A stretch of DNA of 64,000 bases, taken from NCBI GenBank assembly GCA_009746045.1, contig RPFO01000017.1:2917559-2981558 (forward strand). Direction: 5' to 3'. The DNA comes from Mesostigma viride. Its lineage: Eukaryota > Streptophyta > Mesostigmatophyceae > Mesostigmatales > Mesostigmataceae. Position numbers and translations under genes: made by a program. The notes under the pieces were generated by a model, which was not told where the DNA came from, did not search any database, and saw only the letters and a list, made by a program, of their open reading frames with translations. This document shows positions 12,346 to 23,063 of this stretch, piece by piece; position 1 is the first letter of the stretch, and each line of letters opens with the position of its first letter.

Positions 12346-12957
12346 TCTCAGGACTTGTCTATCATGCCGGCGCGGAGTACAGATAATCCCAGAAGTCGAC
12401 TGCATCCTCGAGCATTTGTGTCACAAATAGGTCCGGGTCGCTCCCCGTCAACTGGTGCGGGGCGCGCGCAAGTTTGCCAGTATGTGCATGGTTTGCGATC
12501 GTGCCAGGACAAGGCCGGGACCCTGCCATAGGAGGAGGTGTCTACCTGGTTGGCCAGTCCTAAGCCCACCCGTGCAGGGCCCATGCACATCGGTATTCAC
12601 CTGGTCTGTGCAGGCAAGAAGGCCGGCAAAGAGGAGGCGGCGGTATCGGATGGTATGGGTGACATGCACATCGGGGAGCTCGCAGTAGAGCTCGGCCCGG
12701 GGCGGGAGCGCGGCGCCGAGGATGTGATGGAGCATTCGAGTGACTGTGCCGTCAAGCTGCTTGCTCAGCGCCTCCGGGGTCCAGGGTCCACGCCTCGCAG
12801 CCGTAAAGGAGGATGCTGAGGACAGAGGGCCTTGAACAGAATGCGCTTGCAGTCGATCGGTGTCGCGGCTCCACTCACCTCCATCCATTGGATGGAGGCA
12901 TCTATCCAGCTCAGGGGATCGTGTGCTACATGCATGATCTCCCAACGGAGTCAGGTT
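12346..12957 (-). pseudogene. LINE reverse transcriptase C-terminal fragment (family 2)
   Basis: The minus strand encodes a frame-broken stretch with features of the LINE RT C-terminal part: a W-T-x-x-A-L-S-K-x-L-DGTVTRMLHHILG block, then the AELY and IRYRRLLFAG motifs. It ends in DPDLFVTQMLEDAVDFWDY before a stop near 12365. Typical family features are a W-T motif, a leucine-rich segment leading to R-R/H-ILG, and an RYRRLRFAGH-like motif. Frame breaks and absence of the catalytic palm show it is a dead remnant. Confidence 0.65.
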
Positions 12958-13005
12958 ATCAAGGAGACAACTGGTCAGCGCAGGCCAGAAATCGGGAGAA
13001 TCCGG
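12958..13005 (-). mobile_element. Truncated family-R retroposon tail
   Basis: About 48 bp match the 3' end of the 209-bp retroposon (atcaaggagacaa, then gcgcaggccagaaatcggga on the plus strand), with a 5-bp insertion (tggtc) and abrupt loss of homology after tccgga. Confidence 0.65.
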
Positions 13006-13029
13006 ATAATGTTACATATGATAAATAAT

Positions 13030-13113
13030 TTAATATAATTTACTGGGATTAATTAATTAGTTATTTAAACTCGTGCTCCGATCCCGTTGGGGAGTCCTGG
13101 AGTATTAAACCCG
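13030..13113 (-). mobile_element. Inverted, severely truncated LINE family 1 tail
   Basis: On the minus strand it reads tttaatactccaggactccc, then ccaacgggatcggagcacga and an AT-rich tail. This is the same 3' terminus as copies A-C. Only the last few dozen bases of the element are present. Confidence 0.6.
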
Positions 13114-13127
13114 ATGGATGGATATGG

Positions 13128-13195
13128 ACGAACGGACGGACGGACGGACGGACGGACGGACGGACGGACGGGCGGACGGACGGACGGACGGACAT
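13128..13195. repeat. (GGAC)n tetranucleotide microsatellite
   Basis: About 16 units of ggac/cgga with one gggc interruption, immediately upstream of LINE copy B. Confidence 0.95.
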
Positions 13196-13339
13196 CTCCA
13201 ATACGGAAACCAAGATCGCAGGCCTACAAGCTTCAACCTCAGCTCACGGTGCTGCAGATGGCGGCGCATGCATGCCTCTGATGCGCACATGCCGCGCTCA
13301 GGACAATCCCGCCTCAACCAGGTGAAGGGCAAGTGCGGC

Positions 13340-14454
13340 ATGCTCATGCATGACTAGAAGCTTGAAGCCATCACCGCCCGGCCACACCGAGGCCCTGGCC
13401 ACGCAGGTCCCAAAGATAGCGGAGCAGACGGCCACCATTGCCTCCCAGCCACCCCGGCAGGATGCTGGTGACCTCCCGCCGCTCTCCTATGCGGACCTGC
13501 TGCGGTCAGCGACCGCCTCCACCACCGACGCCATCGCCACGAAGCTCCAGGAGCTGGAGGACCACCGCCAGGCCCAGCAACGGGAGGTCACCGATCGCGC
13601 TCGCCGCGAGTGCCGAGTGGTGCTATGTCGCTTCCCCCAGAAGCCAGGTGAGACGTCAACCTCCCGGCCTTGCTGACGAGCTCAAGAACCAGCTAAGTTC
13701 TTACCCTCATGGGCCTGGTAGGTGAGGTAGAACTGCGTGGGTGCCACCGCCTTCCCCACTCACGGGACAAGGCGGCTCCCCCACCAGTCCTGCTCACCTT
13801 CCTTTCCCCTGAGGATAAGCAACGGTTCCTCTCTCGTCGCAAGCGCCGGGTTGCACGACCTCACCTGGACGCTGGATGACGACCTCACCCCGGCCCGCTC
13901 AGCAACAGCAGCGACGCGACCTGTGGCCGAAATACCTCCGCCATAAGCAGGACCCCAAGAAGCCCAAGGTGTACTGGAGGGGCGGGGACCTGATGGTCAA
14001 CCACAAGATGTGGACGCCCCCAGCGGGCTAGAATAGCAATAGCCCTAGCTTGTAACCATTCGGGCGTCACTGCCGCTAAGGCAGCCATGCCTAGAATGTT
14101 TGTCTAGCTGTGCCAACACACCTAGTCACGTGCCGCCGATGCACGGTACACAACCAGCCATAGCCTTAGCCTAGTCCTAGTACAGCCATGCTACGCCCTG
14201 GCTATGTTCAGATTACTTGCCCACGCTCCTTGCTATGATATGCTCACATGGGTCTTATTGCACCCACAGACTGCCGGATCGTTAGCGTGTCCGTTTAGCT
14301 AGCGCGCCCGAATGCAGCTGTGGCATGCCTCTGGCATGAAGGAGACTGGGGGTCTCTGCCCTTTCTCCTGTAGTGCACACACAGGGATTAAAAGCACTTC
14401 GGTGCTCCGTGACTCCCCAACGGGAGCACGAGTTTAATTTATTAATTAATTAAT
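13340..14454 (+). mobile_element. LINE family 1, copy B
   Basis: Positions from about 13360 encode ORF1-type segments in shifting frames: a coiled-coil-like stretch (TKLQELEDHRQAQQ), an RRECRVVLCRFPQ strand, then LTWTLDDDLTP and RRDLWPKYLRHKQ, with YWRGGDLMVNHKMW before the stop at 14029-14031. The resemblance to the C-terminal half of L1-like ORF1 nucleic-acid-binding proteins is inferred. The 3' UTR (14032-14440) matches copies A and C and ends in a TTAAT-type tail at about 14432-14454, directly abutting copy C. There is no reverse transcriptase part, so this is a 5'-truncated copy. Confidence 0.7.
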
Positions 14455-14754
14455 AGCGGAGCAGACGGCCACCATCGCATCCCAGCCATGCACCCCGGCA
14501 GGATGCTGGCGATCGCCGCTCTTCTATGCGGACCTGCTGCACGTCATGCAGCGACCGCCTCAACCACTGACGGCATCGCCACGAACCTCCAGGAGCTGGA
14601 GGACCACCGCCAGGCCGAACAACGGGAGGCCCCACGGTCGTCCCGGCCCACCGACCGCGCTTGCGGCCGCGAGTGCCGCGTGGTGCTGCGTCGTTTCATC
14701 CCCCAGAAGCCAGATGAGACGTCAACCACTCTTGCCGACGAGCTCAAGGACCAG

Positions 14755-15338
14755 TGTTACGTCCCTGCCCTTTTGGCTGGACGTAACAATGGAATAAATT
14801 ACTAAGGCTGTTTGGTCTATTGAACTTGGGTTTTACGGACCTTGGCTATTGTGTGAATTGGACTAGTTATTTTGGTCCTAGGTTGTCCTTTTAGGGGCCG
14901 GCGCTGTGGCGCCGCGCCGGTTCTGAGTCTGTCAGTGGTTCTAGGCGTGGATCCTATAGTTGAGGGTCGATGTCGGCCCGGATCCTACGTGGAATGAGTG
15001 ACTCGGATTGTTCTAAGGAAATTGGCGTGTATCTGCGCCGCAACCAACCTAGGTTAAATTGGTCCAAGGACGAGAGTCTCGTCCTCTTGGTTTAATGAAT
15101 GATAAGTGCGAATACGCCTACACATTGAGCCCGGGGCATTATCCATTTGTAATTGGTATTGCTAGCCATTATAAGTGTGAACTAATTAGCTTGGCATTAA
15201 GCCGTGATGCCAGATATCTCACGACTCACGTCGTGAAGCGCAACCTACTTTAGGCTATCTTGAATTATTCCTAATTCCGGCAAGAAGGGTCTTTTGCTAC
15301 GTAGCTCAGGCTAGGTGAGTCTGGGCAGGGACGTAACA
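14755..15338 (+). repeat. 5' LTR
   Basis: Ends are inverted over 16 bp (TGTTACGTCCCTGCCC and its complement), much longer than the usual TG..CA. An extra ggacgtaaca at 14779-14788 makes a hairpin with the first 10 bases. Polymerase II promoter and polyadenylation signals are expected here, but I cannot point to them securely. Confidence 0.96.
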
Positions 15339-15339
15339 C

Positions 15340-15352
15340 TGGTTATCGGAGG
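15340..15352 (+). other. Candidate primer-binding site
   Basis: tggttatcggagg begins 2 bases after the 5' LTR, the place and TGG start expected for tRNA priming. It is similar to, but not the same as, the common initiator-Met type site (tggtatcagagc), so the tRNA is not assigned. Confidence 0.55.
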
Positions 15353-15447
15353 AAATGTGCTGGAAAGGTTAGCTAACTCTCGCGGAGAGGGTTAGTGAGC
15401 CAATTAGGATACCAAGACGAAGCTTGGCGTAGGTAGAGGTTCCGGAA

Positions 15448-15650
15448 TTCAACGATTGCTGTCAGGCCGGCGGCCAGCCCGTAAAGGGATTCAACGACGA
15501 CCTAGCAGCAAGCGGCCAGTCTGGGATACTCGGCGGGGCTAGCAATAGTCCTGTGGTGAGGTGCTGTCAACTATAGCGTTCAGCCTCCTGTTTTCAACGA
15601 CACCTAGTGGCGGCCAGGGCTTGCCTTCAACGACACCGGGTGGCGGCCAG
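15448..15650 (+). repeat. Four-copy leader motif in the gypsy 5' UTR
   Basis: Four segments each begin ttcaacga and end (g)cggccag: 15448-15477, 15490-15519, 15593-15617, 15626-15650. The last two are nearly identical. They lie in the untranslated leader, where packaging or dimerisation elements are commonly found; that role is only an inference. Confidence 0.7.
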
Positions 15651-16081
15651 TTCAGGAGGGATTAACGTCATCGAAGATGGTACGTCCCCTAGTTAGAATT
15701 CTTTCTTTACAAAGCTATGCCTGCTGAAGGCTAGCTGGCGAGCTTGCTCTCTATCCGGGAACGCGCGCGCAGGGGGTTTATGTTATATGTTGTGCCTCTA
15801 TAGGTTGTAAATGTTGTTGGTGCCCATGGACGTCGCGGAGACGGACATTCGTTGTTTGACCTGCAAGGGGTCGTGGGGGTGGATACCGTCTGGCTGTTGC
15901 CGACTGTGTTGACGGTGTTTACCTCCGTGTGTGCGTATAGCCCGTTCCTGCGGAAGGCTCGGGCGTGTGCTGTGATATACTCCGTGCTCTCTCCTCGTTT
16001 GTTTAAGGTCACTGCATTAGAGGTAGCCTGGGTTTCCCCTTTCTCTCTTGCTTGCAAGCCGCTGCCAGACTATGATGTAAC

Positions 16082-16420
16082 ATGCCACGACGTAAAATAA
16101 ACAAGGGTGGACAGTCTGGATTTCCTTACTACGCAGTAGCTCACGACGGGGATAAGGGTAGGCCTGCTATATTCTACAGCTGGAAGACTTGTGAGGAGCA
16201 TATTAAAGATAAGATATTGTCCCAAGGCTCTAGTGCTAAGTGGAAAGGGTTTGATAACATTACAGATGCAGATAGGTTTGTTAGGGAACACATGCCATTG
16301 CCTGAGGGGATGCACACCACACGTGAATGCTCCAAGCCACCCACACTCAGCAGTCAGGGGGAGGGGACAGCAGTTACAGTGACTTTCTCTCAGCTGACCA
16401 TTGGCCCTAGCAAGCAGTAG
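16082..16420 (+). CDS. Viroplasmin / RNase HI N-terminal hybrid-binding-domain protein, upstream of gag
   Basis: This is an intact 112-codon ORF starting at the first ATG after the leader. Residues about 15-68 match the Cauli_VI/RNase HI N-terminal fold by its signature order: YYAVAHD near 16-22, FYSWKTCEEH near 31-40, a lysine and then WKGFDNITDADRF near 54-66. The family binds RNA/DNA hybrids or double-stranded RNA in eukaryotic RNase HI, and occurs in the caulimovirus inclusion-body protein. No catalytic RNase H domain follows here. The C-terminus (about 75-112) is Ser/Thr-rich and likely disordered. A separate ORF of this kind ahead of gag is not a standard chromovirus feature. It could assist reverse transcription or translation of the downstream ORFs; both are hypotheses. 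Confidence 0.85.
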   Translation: MPRRKINKGGQSGFPYYAVAHDGDKGRPAIFYSWKTCEEHIKDKILSQGSSAKWKGFDNITDADRFVREHMPLPEGMHTTRECSKPPTLSSQGEGTAVTVTFSQLTIGPSKQ

Positions 16421-16551
16421 AGGAGACCAGTACTAGGGAGTAGTATTAGGTTCTATAGTTATAGCTCTATAGCACGTGGTTGCTCTCTCTCTTTCTCTCT
16501 CTTCCTTCCTGGGGAGGTGTTGCCTGCAGTGTAAGTACCGGTACGAGCACC

Positions 16552-16908
16552 ATGCCCACACGGTCCCAAACAAGGAACGCCAGAGATACAGAGGAAGAGA
16601 TTAGAGAACGAGATCTAGAGAATACAGAGATAGAACCGGTAGACAACCACGAGCACGGTACAGAGGGTATAGAGGTACCACTGCACGTCCAAGCAGGGAC
16701 AGATACAGGTGAGGTCATGGAGAGACCTGCGGAAGGCTCCCCACGATCCAGAGATCAGAACCCTAGGTTCCCAGCGGATGGGGACAATATAGACGCCTTA
16801 CCCAGGCAGGGAGATGACAGGAACGACCGAGAGAGACTCCAAGAGTACTCGCAGCAGCAGCAACGGCAGCAGCAGCAACAGCAGCAGCAGCAACAGCAGC
16901 AGCAGCAA

Positions 16909-16940
<32 letters not shown>

Positions 16941-19040
16941 GCAGCAACCGCAGCAGCAGCAACAGCAGCAGCAGCATCAGCAGCAGCAACGGTCACCACA
17001 GCAGCAATGGCAACAGCAGCAACCCCGGACGCAGCAGCAACAACCCCAGACGAGACCACAATGGCTACCACCGGATCCAGAGCAGCGGGGAGACGAGAAT
17101 GGAGATACCCTGCACTACCGCCAGCAGCAGCCAGTCACCGGGCGACCAACGCATCCTTGGGCAGGTCGGGGGCGGCCCCAGGGACCTCCACCGGGTCCCC
17201 CGCACCGGGGCAGACGCAGGTGTCCTTCGGCAGCACGTCCCTGTTACCCACGGCGTTATGGTATTCGGACGAGGAAGGGGAGGCCCCAGGGGCAGATGGC
17301 GAGTTCGATGACCTGGAAGGAACTAACGAGACGGACGAGGGAACTGTCACGCAGGGCCCGCCTGTTGGTACTCATAGACCTCGGACCAGCCCAGGGGAGA
17401 CCAGGAGCAGTGTCACCACCAGAGACGAGGAGACTCACACGCCAGTCCAGCGCCCGGCTTCTCAACCGCAGCGTCCACGGGTGCTTAACCAAAGCGCGGT
17501 CCCCTCGCCTGCGCCTGCTGGCAACTTCAGTTTCAGCAGGGTGGCATTGGATGACCCGGGATACGAACACCCCTCGTCCGTCCAGGTGCGGCGGACTCAT
17601 GGTACGCCGCCCAGATCCAGCCCTCTCCCCCGGTCGCAGCCCCCCGACTTCGGCGATATCCCCCACGTAGACGTCGGTGGGCCTGTCACCGCCGCAGTAA
17701 AGGCCCCACCGATGCCCAATTTCAAGAATGTACCCAAGCTGCACGCGGACATGAAACCGCGCGAGGTAGAGGAATGGGGACGCATGTGGCGACGACAGTA
17801 TACCATCTGGCGCAATCATCACAACTGGCAGCTGGCCACCAGTGATCTGATTGATCTGGTGATTAACTCCTGTATGGACCCCTCGGTGATAAGCATCTTG
17901 AACTGTGAGAGCATCGCGTCCCAGTCATACCCGCAAACCTTGGCGGAACTGATGGACCGCGTGCGTCGCAAGCTGGTGCCCCCAGATGCTACACTCCACG
18001 AGCGGATGGCCTTCAGCAAGCTGCGCCAGGGGACCACCCCATATCGCGAGTTTCTGTCTAAGTTCGAGTCCAGCGCCGCCTACCTGGCTGACATGACCTG
18101 GTACGAGTACAAGAGCAGGTTCATCGAGGCACTCTGTCCTGAGCTGCAGGATGAGGTATTCAAGCACTATGCGATGTCCCTTGGGAAGAGTGGGACATCT
18201 TGAATATCCAGAGGTATCTCCTACAGGTGGCCGACGTAGTGGCTCGCGGGCGTGCCCCATCAGTGCGCCGTTTCTTCAGACCTACTCCCCCGCGACGGGT
18301 GAACCAGATGTACTCCACTGATTTCGCCGGCGAGGAGGAGGACGAGTACCTCGACGACCCTGACGAGGGCTACACTGATCCTGGCGTCAACGCGATCGAC
18401 GCTAGCAAGGCGCGCTGTTTCATGTGCAGCGAGGTGGGGCACCTCAAGCGCGACTGCCCCAAGCTCCGGGGCAAGAACGCCAGTCGTGGGACAGGAGAGG
18501 GACACCCAGTGTTCGTTTCTCCGGCCCGGCCTTCGGCAGCCGCCCCGACTCCTCCGGTCCTCGGGATCGACCCCGCAACGCGGGTGAGCGTGCGGCTCGC
18601 CTGCAGCACGCCAGACAGGCCCCGACGCAGTACCAGCAGCCGCGACCACCCGCGACCAGCTCTACCAAGGGTGTGTTGCGTGCGGTCAACGAGATGGAGG
18701 CGCGGCGACAGTCCTCCTCTTCAGGCCAAACGCAGGCAGTGGCTGGCTACGAGTACGACGATGAGGAGGGGGGGCTGACGAAGAGGAGGAGGGGGGGAAG
18801 AGGGCGGGTGGTCGGGCGAGGCGGCCTCCCGTCCCACCGCTCCTCGGGAGTAGTAGCCCTGCCCATGGGCTTGGGTCCCGGGGTAGGGGATAGGATAGAA
18901 AAATCAGATGGTAGCCCAGACGCGGAGTCAACTAGAGTAGAGGTAGATGTTAATAACGTGGCCGCAGACGCGCCCTCCCAACCGGCGGCGCGTGCATCTC
19001 AGGAGATTCGCGGCATCTGTTTCTTTTCAGCGGAGGGTTA
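16552..19040 (+). CDS. gag: gag (frame-broken): Gln-rich N-terminus, capsid-like domain, CCHC zinc knuckle
   Basis: Translation probably starts at ATG 16552 (MPTRSQTRNARD). A polyglutamine tract from CAG/CAA repeats covers 16849-17000. The capsid-like helical domain lies at about 17700-18190, in another frame (KPREVEEWGRMWRRQY, then LADMTWYEYKSRFIEALCP). The zinc knuckle CFMCSEVGHLKRDC (CX2CX4HX4C) is near 18418-18459 in a third frame. A basic, RG-rich end in yet another frame runs to about 19030. Each frame change equals one missing base. Gag builds the virus-like particle, and the knuckle binds genomic RNA. The boundary with pol is set by the next frame and is approximate. Confidence 0.85.
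16849..17000 (+). repeat. (CAG/CAA)n, polyglutamine-coding
   Basis: About 50 CAG/CAA codons with few interruptions inside the gag N-terminal region. It encodes polyglutamine in the gag frame. Confidence 0.95.
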
Positions 19041-22000
19041 TTGGTCCCTCCCACCGTCCTTGATCCGTATTTGAAGGAGAAAACGATCATGGACGTGAAG
19101 TTCCTGGTCGACACCGGCGCCTCCACGTCCTTCATCAACGAGGCCCTGGTGCGTCGGCTGGGCCTGGTACCCCGGCCTCACACCACGGCAGTCTATGTCA
19201 CCTACTCAGACGGTCGGCGACACCAATCGCCGGGCCTAGCAGACATTAAGGGTGTGCTGCAGGGCACGCCGGTGGACCTGGTGGCGACTATTGCGCCGCT
19301 GGGCGCTGCCGACATCATCATTGGCGTGGACTGGCTGGACAAGCAGGATGTGGACATCAGTGTGCGCCGGCGGGTAGTTTGGTTTCCGGATGGTTCATTC
19401 TGGTGCCCTGACAGCGAGTATAGGGCACAGGCCGCGGAGGTCCATAACATTACACACGAGCGCTCGGCGGACGGGCCTCGACCAGCGTCCCAGATCCTGA
19501 TGAGCAGCAAGACGCTGGCGCGCCAGCTTCGGAAGGGCAAGGAGTACGCGATGTATCGCATAGACCTGGATAGCACTCAGGCTCTGCTTAACGAGATCGG
19601 TGCCGGATTCACACCGGATGAGCTGGCGCGGTTCAATGCCGTCCTGGAGAAGCGCACTACCCTTTTTGCGGACCGCACCCCCCAGTTCCCTCCCAATCGA
19701 TCGGTGTTGCATCGTGTCCAGCTCCAGGAGGGTTCCGGTCCTACCGTGTCTCCCATGTACCGCATGGGCCCAGTCGAGCTGGTGGAGCTCAAGAAGATCC
19801 TCATTTCACTGCTCGACGCGGGGCTCATCGAACCCAGCAACAGCCCCTTCTCAGCGGGCGTGCTGCTCGTTCCCAAGCCAGGAGGCAAGTGGCGTCTGGT
19901 GACGGATTACCGGAAGCTGAACGCCATCACCGTCAAGTCCCGGTATCCCTACCGCGGATCGACGACATCTTCAACCGTGTCCAGGGGGCCACGTGTTTCA
20001 CCGTCATCGACTGTGCGGACGGGTTTTGGCAGCTGCGCATCGCGCCAGAAGACTGCCACAAGACCGCGTTCGCTACGCCCTTCGGTCACTATCAGTTTCG
20101 GGTGGCGGCAATGGGGCTGTGCAATTCGCCGGCGTCCTTCCAGATGCTGATGAATGATATCCTCCGTCCGGTGATGGGCACAGCCCACTTGCCGCAGGTC
20201 TCCCAGGACCTGGCGGACCCGCAGAAGGGGGCGCGCCCGCCCTGGACCTACAAGCGCACGTGCGCGCTGGCGTATCTGGACGACATCCTGGTGTACTCCA
20301 AGACGTTCGAGGAGCACCTAGAGGATGTGGACGCCGTGCTGCAGATCATGGAGGATGAGCACCTTTCGGCGCGGAAAGCCAAGGTGCGCGCCGGCCGCTG
20401 CGTGCCGTTTCTGGGCCATACCTTGTCAGCAGACGGCATCGCGACCGACCCAGAGAAGATCGAGTCCGTCCAGCAATGGCCTGTCCCTACGGACGTGAAG
20501 GGGGTGCGCAGCTTCCTGGGATTGGCATCTTACTACCGACGGTTCATCCCGCGGTTTGCCACCATCGCCGCTCCGATCAACGCTCTTCTCAAGAAGGGTA
20601 CCCCGTTCCTCTGGGCTGAACAGTGCCAACAGGCTTTTGAGGCGCTTAAGCGCCACCTCACCACAGCACCAGTCCTTATCCTGCCGGACCCGGCCCTTCC
20701 TTTCGTCGTGGCTACGGACGCCAGCAAGGTGGCCATCGGGGGTGTCCTCTTGCAGGACCAAGGCAAGGGTCTTCAGCCCATCGAGTATATCTCACGCACA
20801 ATGATTCCGGCGGAGCGGAATTACCCAGTGCATCAGCAGGAGCTTCTGGCAGTAGTCTACAGCTGCCACACGTGGCGTCATCATCTTCTGGGGGCCCAGT
20901 TTTCGGTGGCCATTAGTGAGCAGGGGGATCTCGACCCCCACCGCCTGGTGATCCACACCGACCACCGGCCGCTCACCCACCTCCTGGTGCAGCCCAACCT
21001 GACGCCCCGCCAAGCGCGGTGGATGGAGTACTTGTCACAGTTTGCGCCATTCAAGATCCAATACGTCAAGGGCGCAGACAACGTGGTGCCAGACGCCCTT
21101 TCGCGACGGGCGGACTATTGGTTCTACGAGGACATGGATGTGCTTCATACCACTTGCGTACCAGTGGCCGCCCCGGGGACCGCCTACGGCGCGGAGCCAC
21201 GGTCTCCCCGGGCCCGCCACCTGTTTCATCTGGGACACACCACCAGTGATGACTTGTCACCTCTCTTGGAGGAGACGATGCCCACGAGGACGTGGATACC
21301 CCCGGGGAGGGGGAGGGATCGCATATGCGCATGCCCCTTAGCCATGTGGTGCCGCCCCAGGGAATTTTTCAGCTTCAGCCGATCGGCCCGCCCACAGTCT
21401 TCTCCGAATTCGTCAACCAGACGGGTGCGGAGCCAGAACCGGCCGCGGACGCGTTCACAGTCACGTCGGACCTGGAGACGATGATCAGTCGTTTCACGGT
21501 CACGGAGGAAGCGGCGCTTGAAGCCATCCGGGCGCATCCCCAGCAGATGGGTGCCTACCCTTGCAAGTTCCAGGATGGACGCCTGTTCGTGAGTATCCAG
21601 CCGGAGGAATGGCGGCTGTATGTCCCGGAGCTTTGTAGAGCCGCCTTGCTTCACGAGCTCCACGATTCGCTTCTAGGCGGACATCAAGGAAGCCACCGTC
21701 TTATCCTCGGGCCCGCAAACATTTCTACTGGCCAGGGATGAAGGAGTATATTGAGACATATGTGCGCCAGTGCCCCTCGTGCCAGATCATGAAGTCCAGG
21801 AACACGGGCTCGCAAGCCGTCCCCAAGACGTTACCTGATCCGATGGGTCCTTGGGATTCTATCATGATGGACTTCATCGGCCCGTTCAAGAAGGCGAAGA
21901 GCGGCAACAGCATGGTTCTGGTGTTCGTGGACCGCCTGACGCGCATGTGTCACCTGGCCCCGTGTCCGGCCGACCTCACTGCAGAGGAGTGCGCCAAGAT

Positions 22001-22982
22001 ATACCTGACGCACGTGTTCCGGTTCCATGGGCTCAGCCGACAGTTCATCTCCGACCGCGACAAGCTCTTCACGGCCAAATTCTGGCAGGAGTTCTTCGAA
22101 CGGCTGGGCACCAAGGTGTCGCTGGGCACGGCATACCACAGTTCGTCGTCACATCTGGTGGAGCGGTTGAACCGCACAGTGCAGGAGACCATGCGACACT
22201 ACACCGACGCGGTGGGCAGCAATTGGGAGGAGCTTCTGGGCTTGGTGGAGTTCTCCCTGAACAATGCTCCCCAGGCCGCCCACGGATTTACCCCTTTTTC
22301 CTCAACTCTGGCAGGCACCCTCTCACGCCTCCCGACCTGCTTATGAGCCCCGAACGGGGAGAGGATCAGGTCAAGCTGGACACACGCCAGGGGGTTGATC
22401 GCTTGCTGCAGCGGATGCACCAGGCTCATAACAGTGCAGTCCAGGGCTACCGTGCCGCGACCGAGCGGTATCTGGAGAGGACGGCCGGCAAGCGGGATAA
22501 CCGGGCGCCGTCCATTGAGTGGGCGATTGGGTCCTGGTGGAGGGCCCACAGATCGGACGATTCTCACACAAGGTGGAGAAGGAGCTGAAGACTAAGCTTC
22601 GTCCCATGTTCCTGGGCCCCTACAAGGTTCTCACCAAGTTTGATGACGTCATGTTCCAGGTGGACGTCCCGGTGTCATGGAACCTCACGTCCAACCGTTT
22701 CCATCGTGACCAGCTCAAGTTGTACCACCAGAACACCATTCAGGGTAGGGTCAACCCCCGGCCCCGTTGGAGTTCAATCCGGACACAGGGGAACAGGAGG
22801 ATGAGGTGGCTGCGATCGTGGGACACCGAGATGTCAAACGAGGTCGGGGGACCCAGCGACAATACCGTGTGCGATGGCGATTCGCGCAGCATGAGTCGGA
22901 GGACTCCTGGCGCACCCCTACTGAGTTAGCGGGTTGCGCCCGCTTACTGGAAGCATACAAGAAGACACACCAGTTGCATTAA
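19041..22982 (+). CDS. pol: pol (frame-broken): protease, reverse transcriptase, RNase H, integrase, chromodomain
   Basis: Protease has the DTGAS active site at about 19110-19124. Reverse transcriptase spans about 19700-20500 with YLDD at 20273-20284, and there are about 25 extra residues between LRP and YLDD compared with typical Ty3 RTs. RNase H begins near TDAS (about 20710) and runs to about 21100. The integrase zinc region (HELHD...H, then CPSC at about 21770) precedes the DDE core (MMDFIGPF, ISDRDKLF, LVERLNR), about 21860-22180. A GPYKVL-type C-terminal motif follows. The chromodomain (EVAAIVGHRDVKRG, then QYRVRW) is near 22800-22900, with a stop at 22980-22982. Frames change near 19955, 21200, 21700, 22290, 22530 and 22760, each by one missing base. 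As written it could not make an intact polyprotein. Confidence 0.93.
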
Positions 22983-23063
22983 TAGGCGGTATAACGGCGT
23001 ACGGTGTAGGGTGAGAGTGAGGTGTGAACCGGGTATCAGGTACACGCCGACTAATGCCTTGGC

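Noticed and set aside
15059-15253. 64-codon ORF within each LTR
   Set aside because: Identical in both LTRs simply because the LTRs are identical; no family resemblance.
18150-18200. Programmed -1 frameshift in gag
   Set aside because: No X-XXY-YYZ slippery heptamer is present, and a dozen other changes of the same kind occur in the element, so missing bases are more likely.
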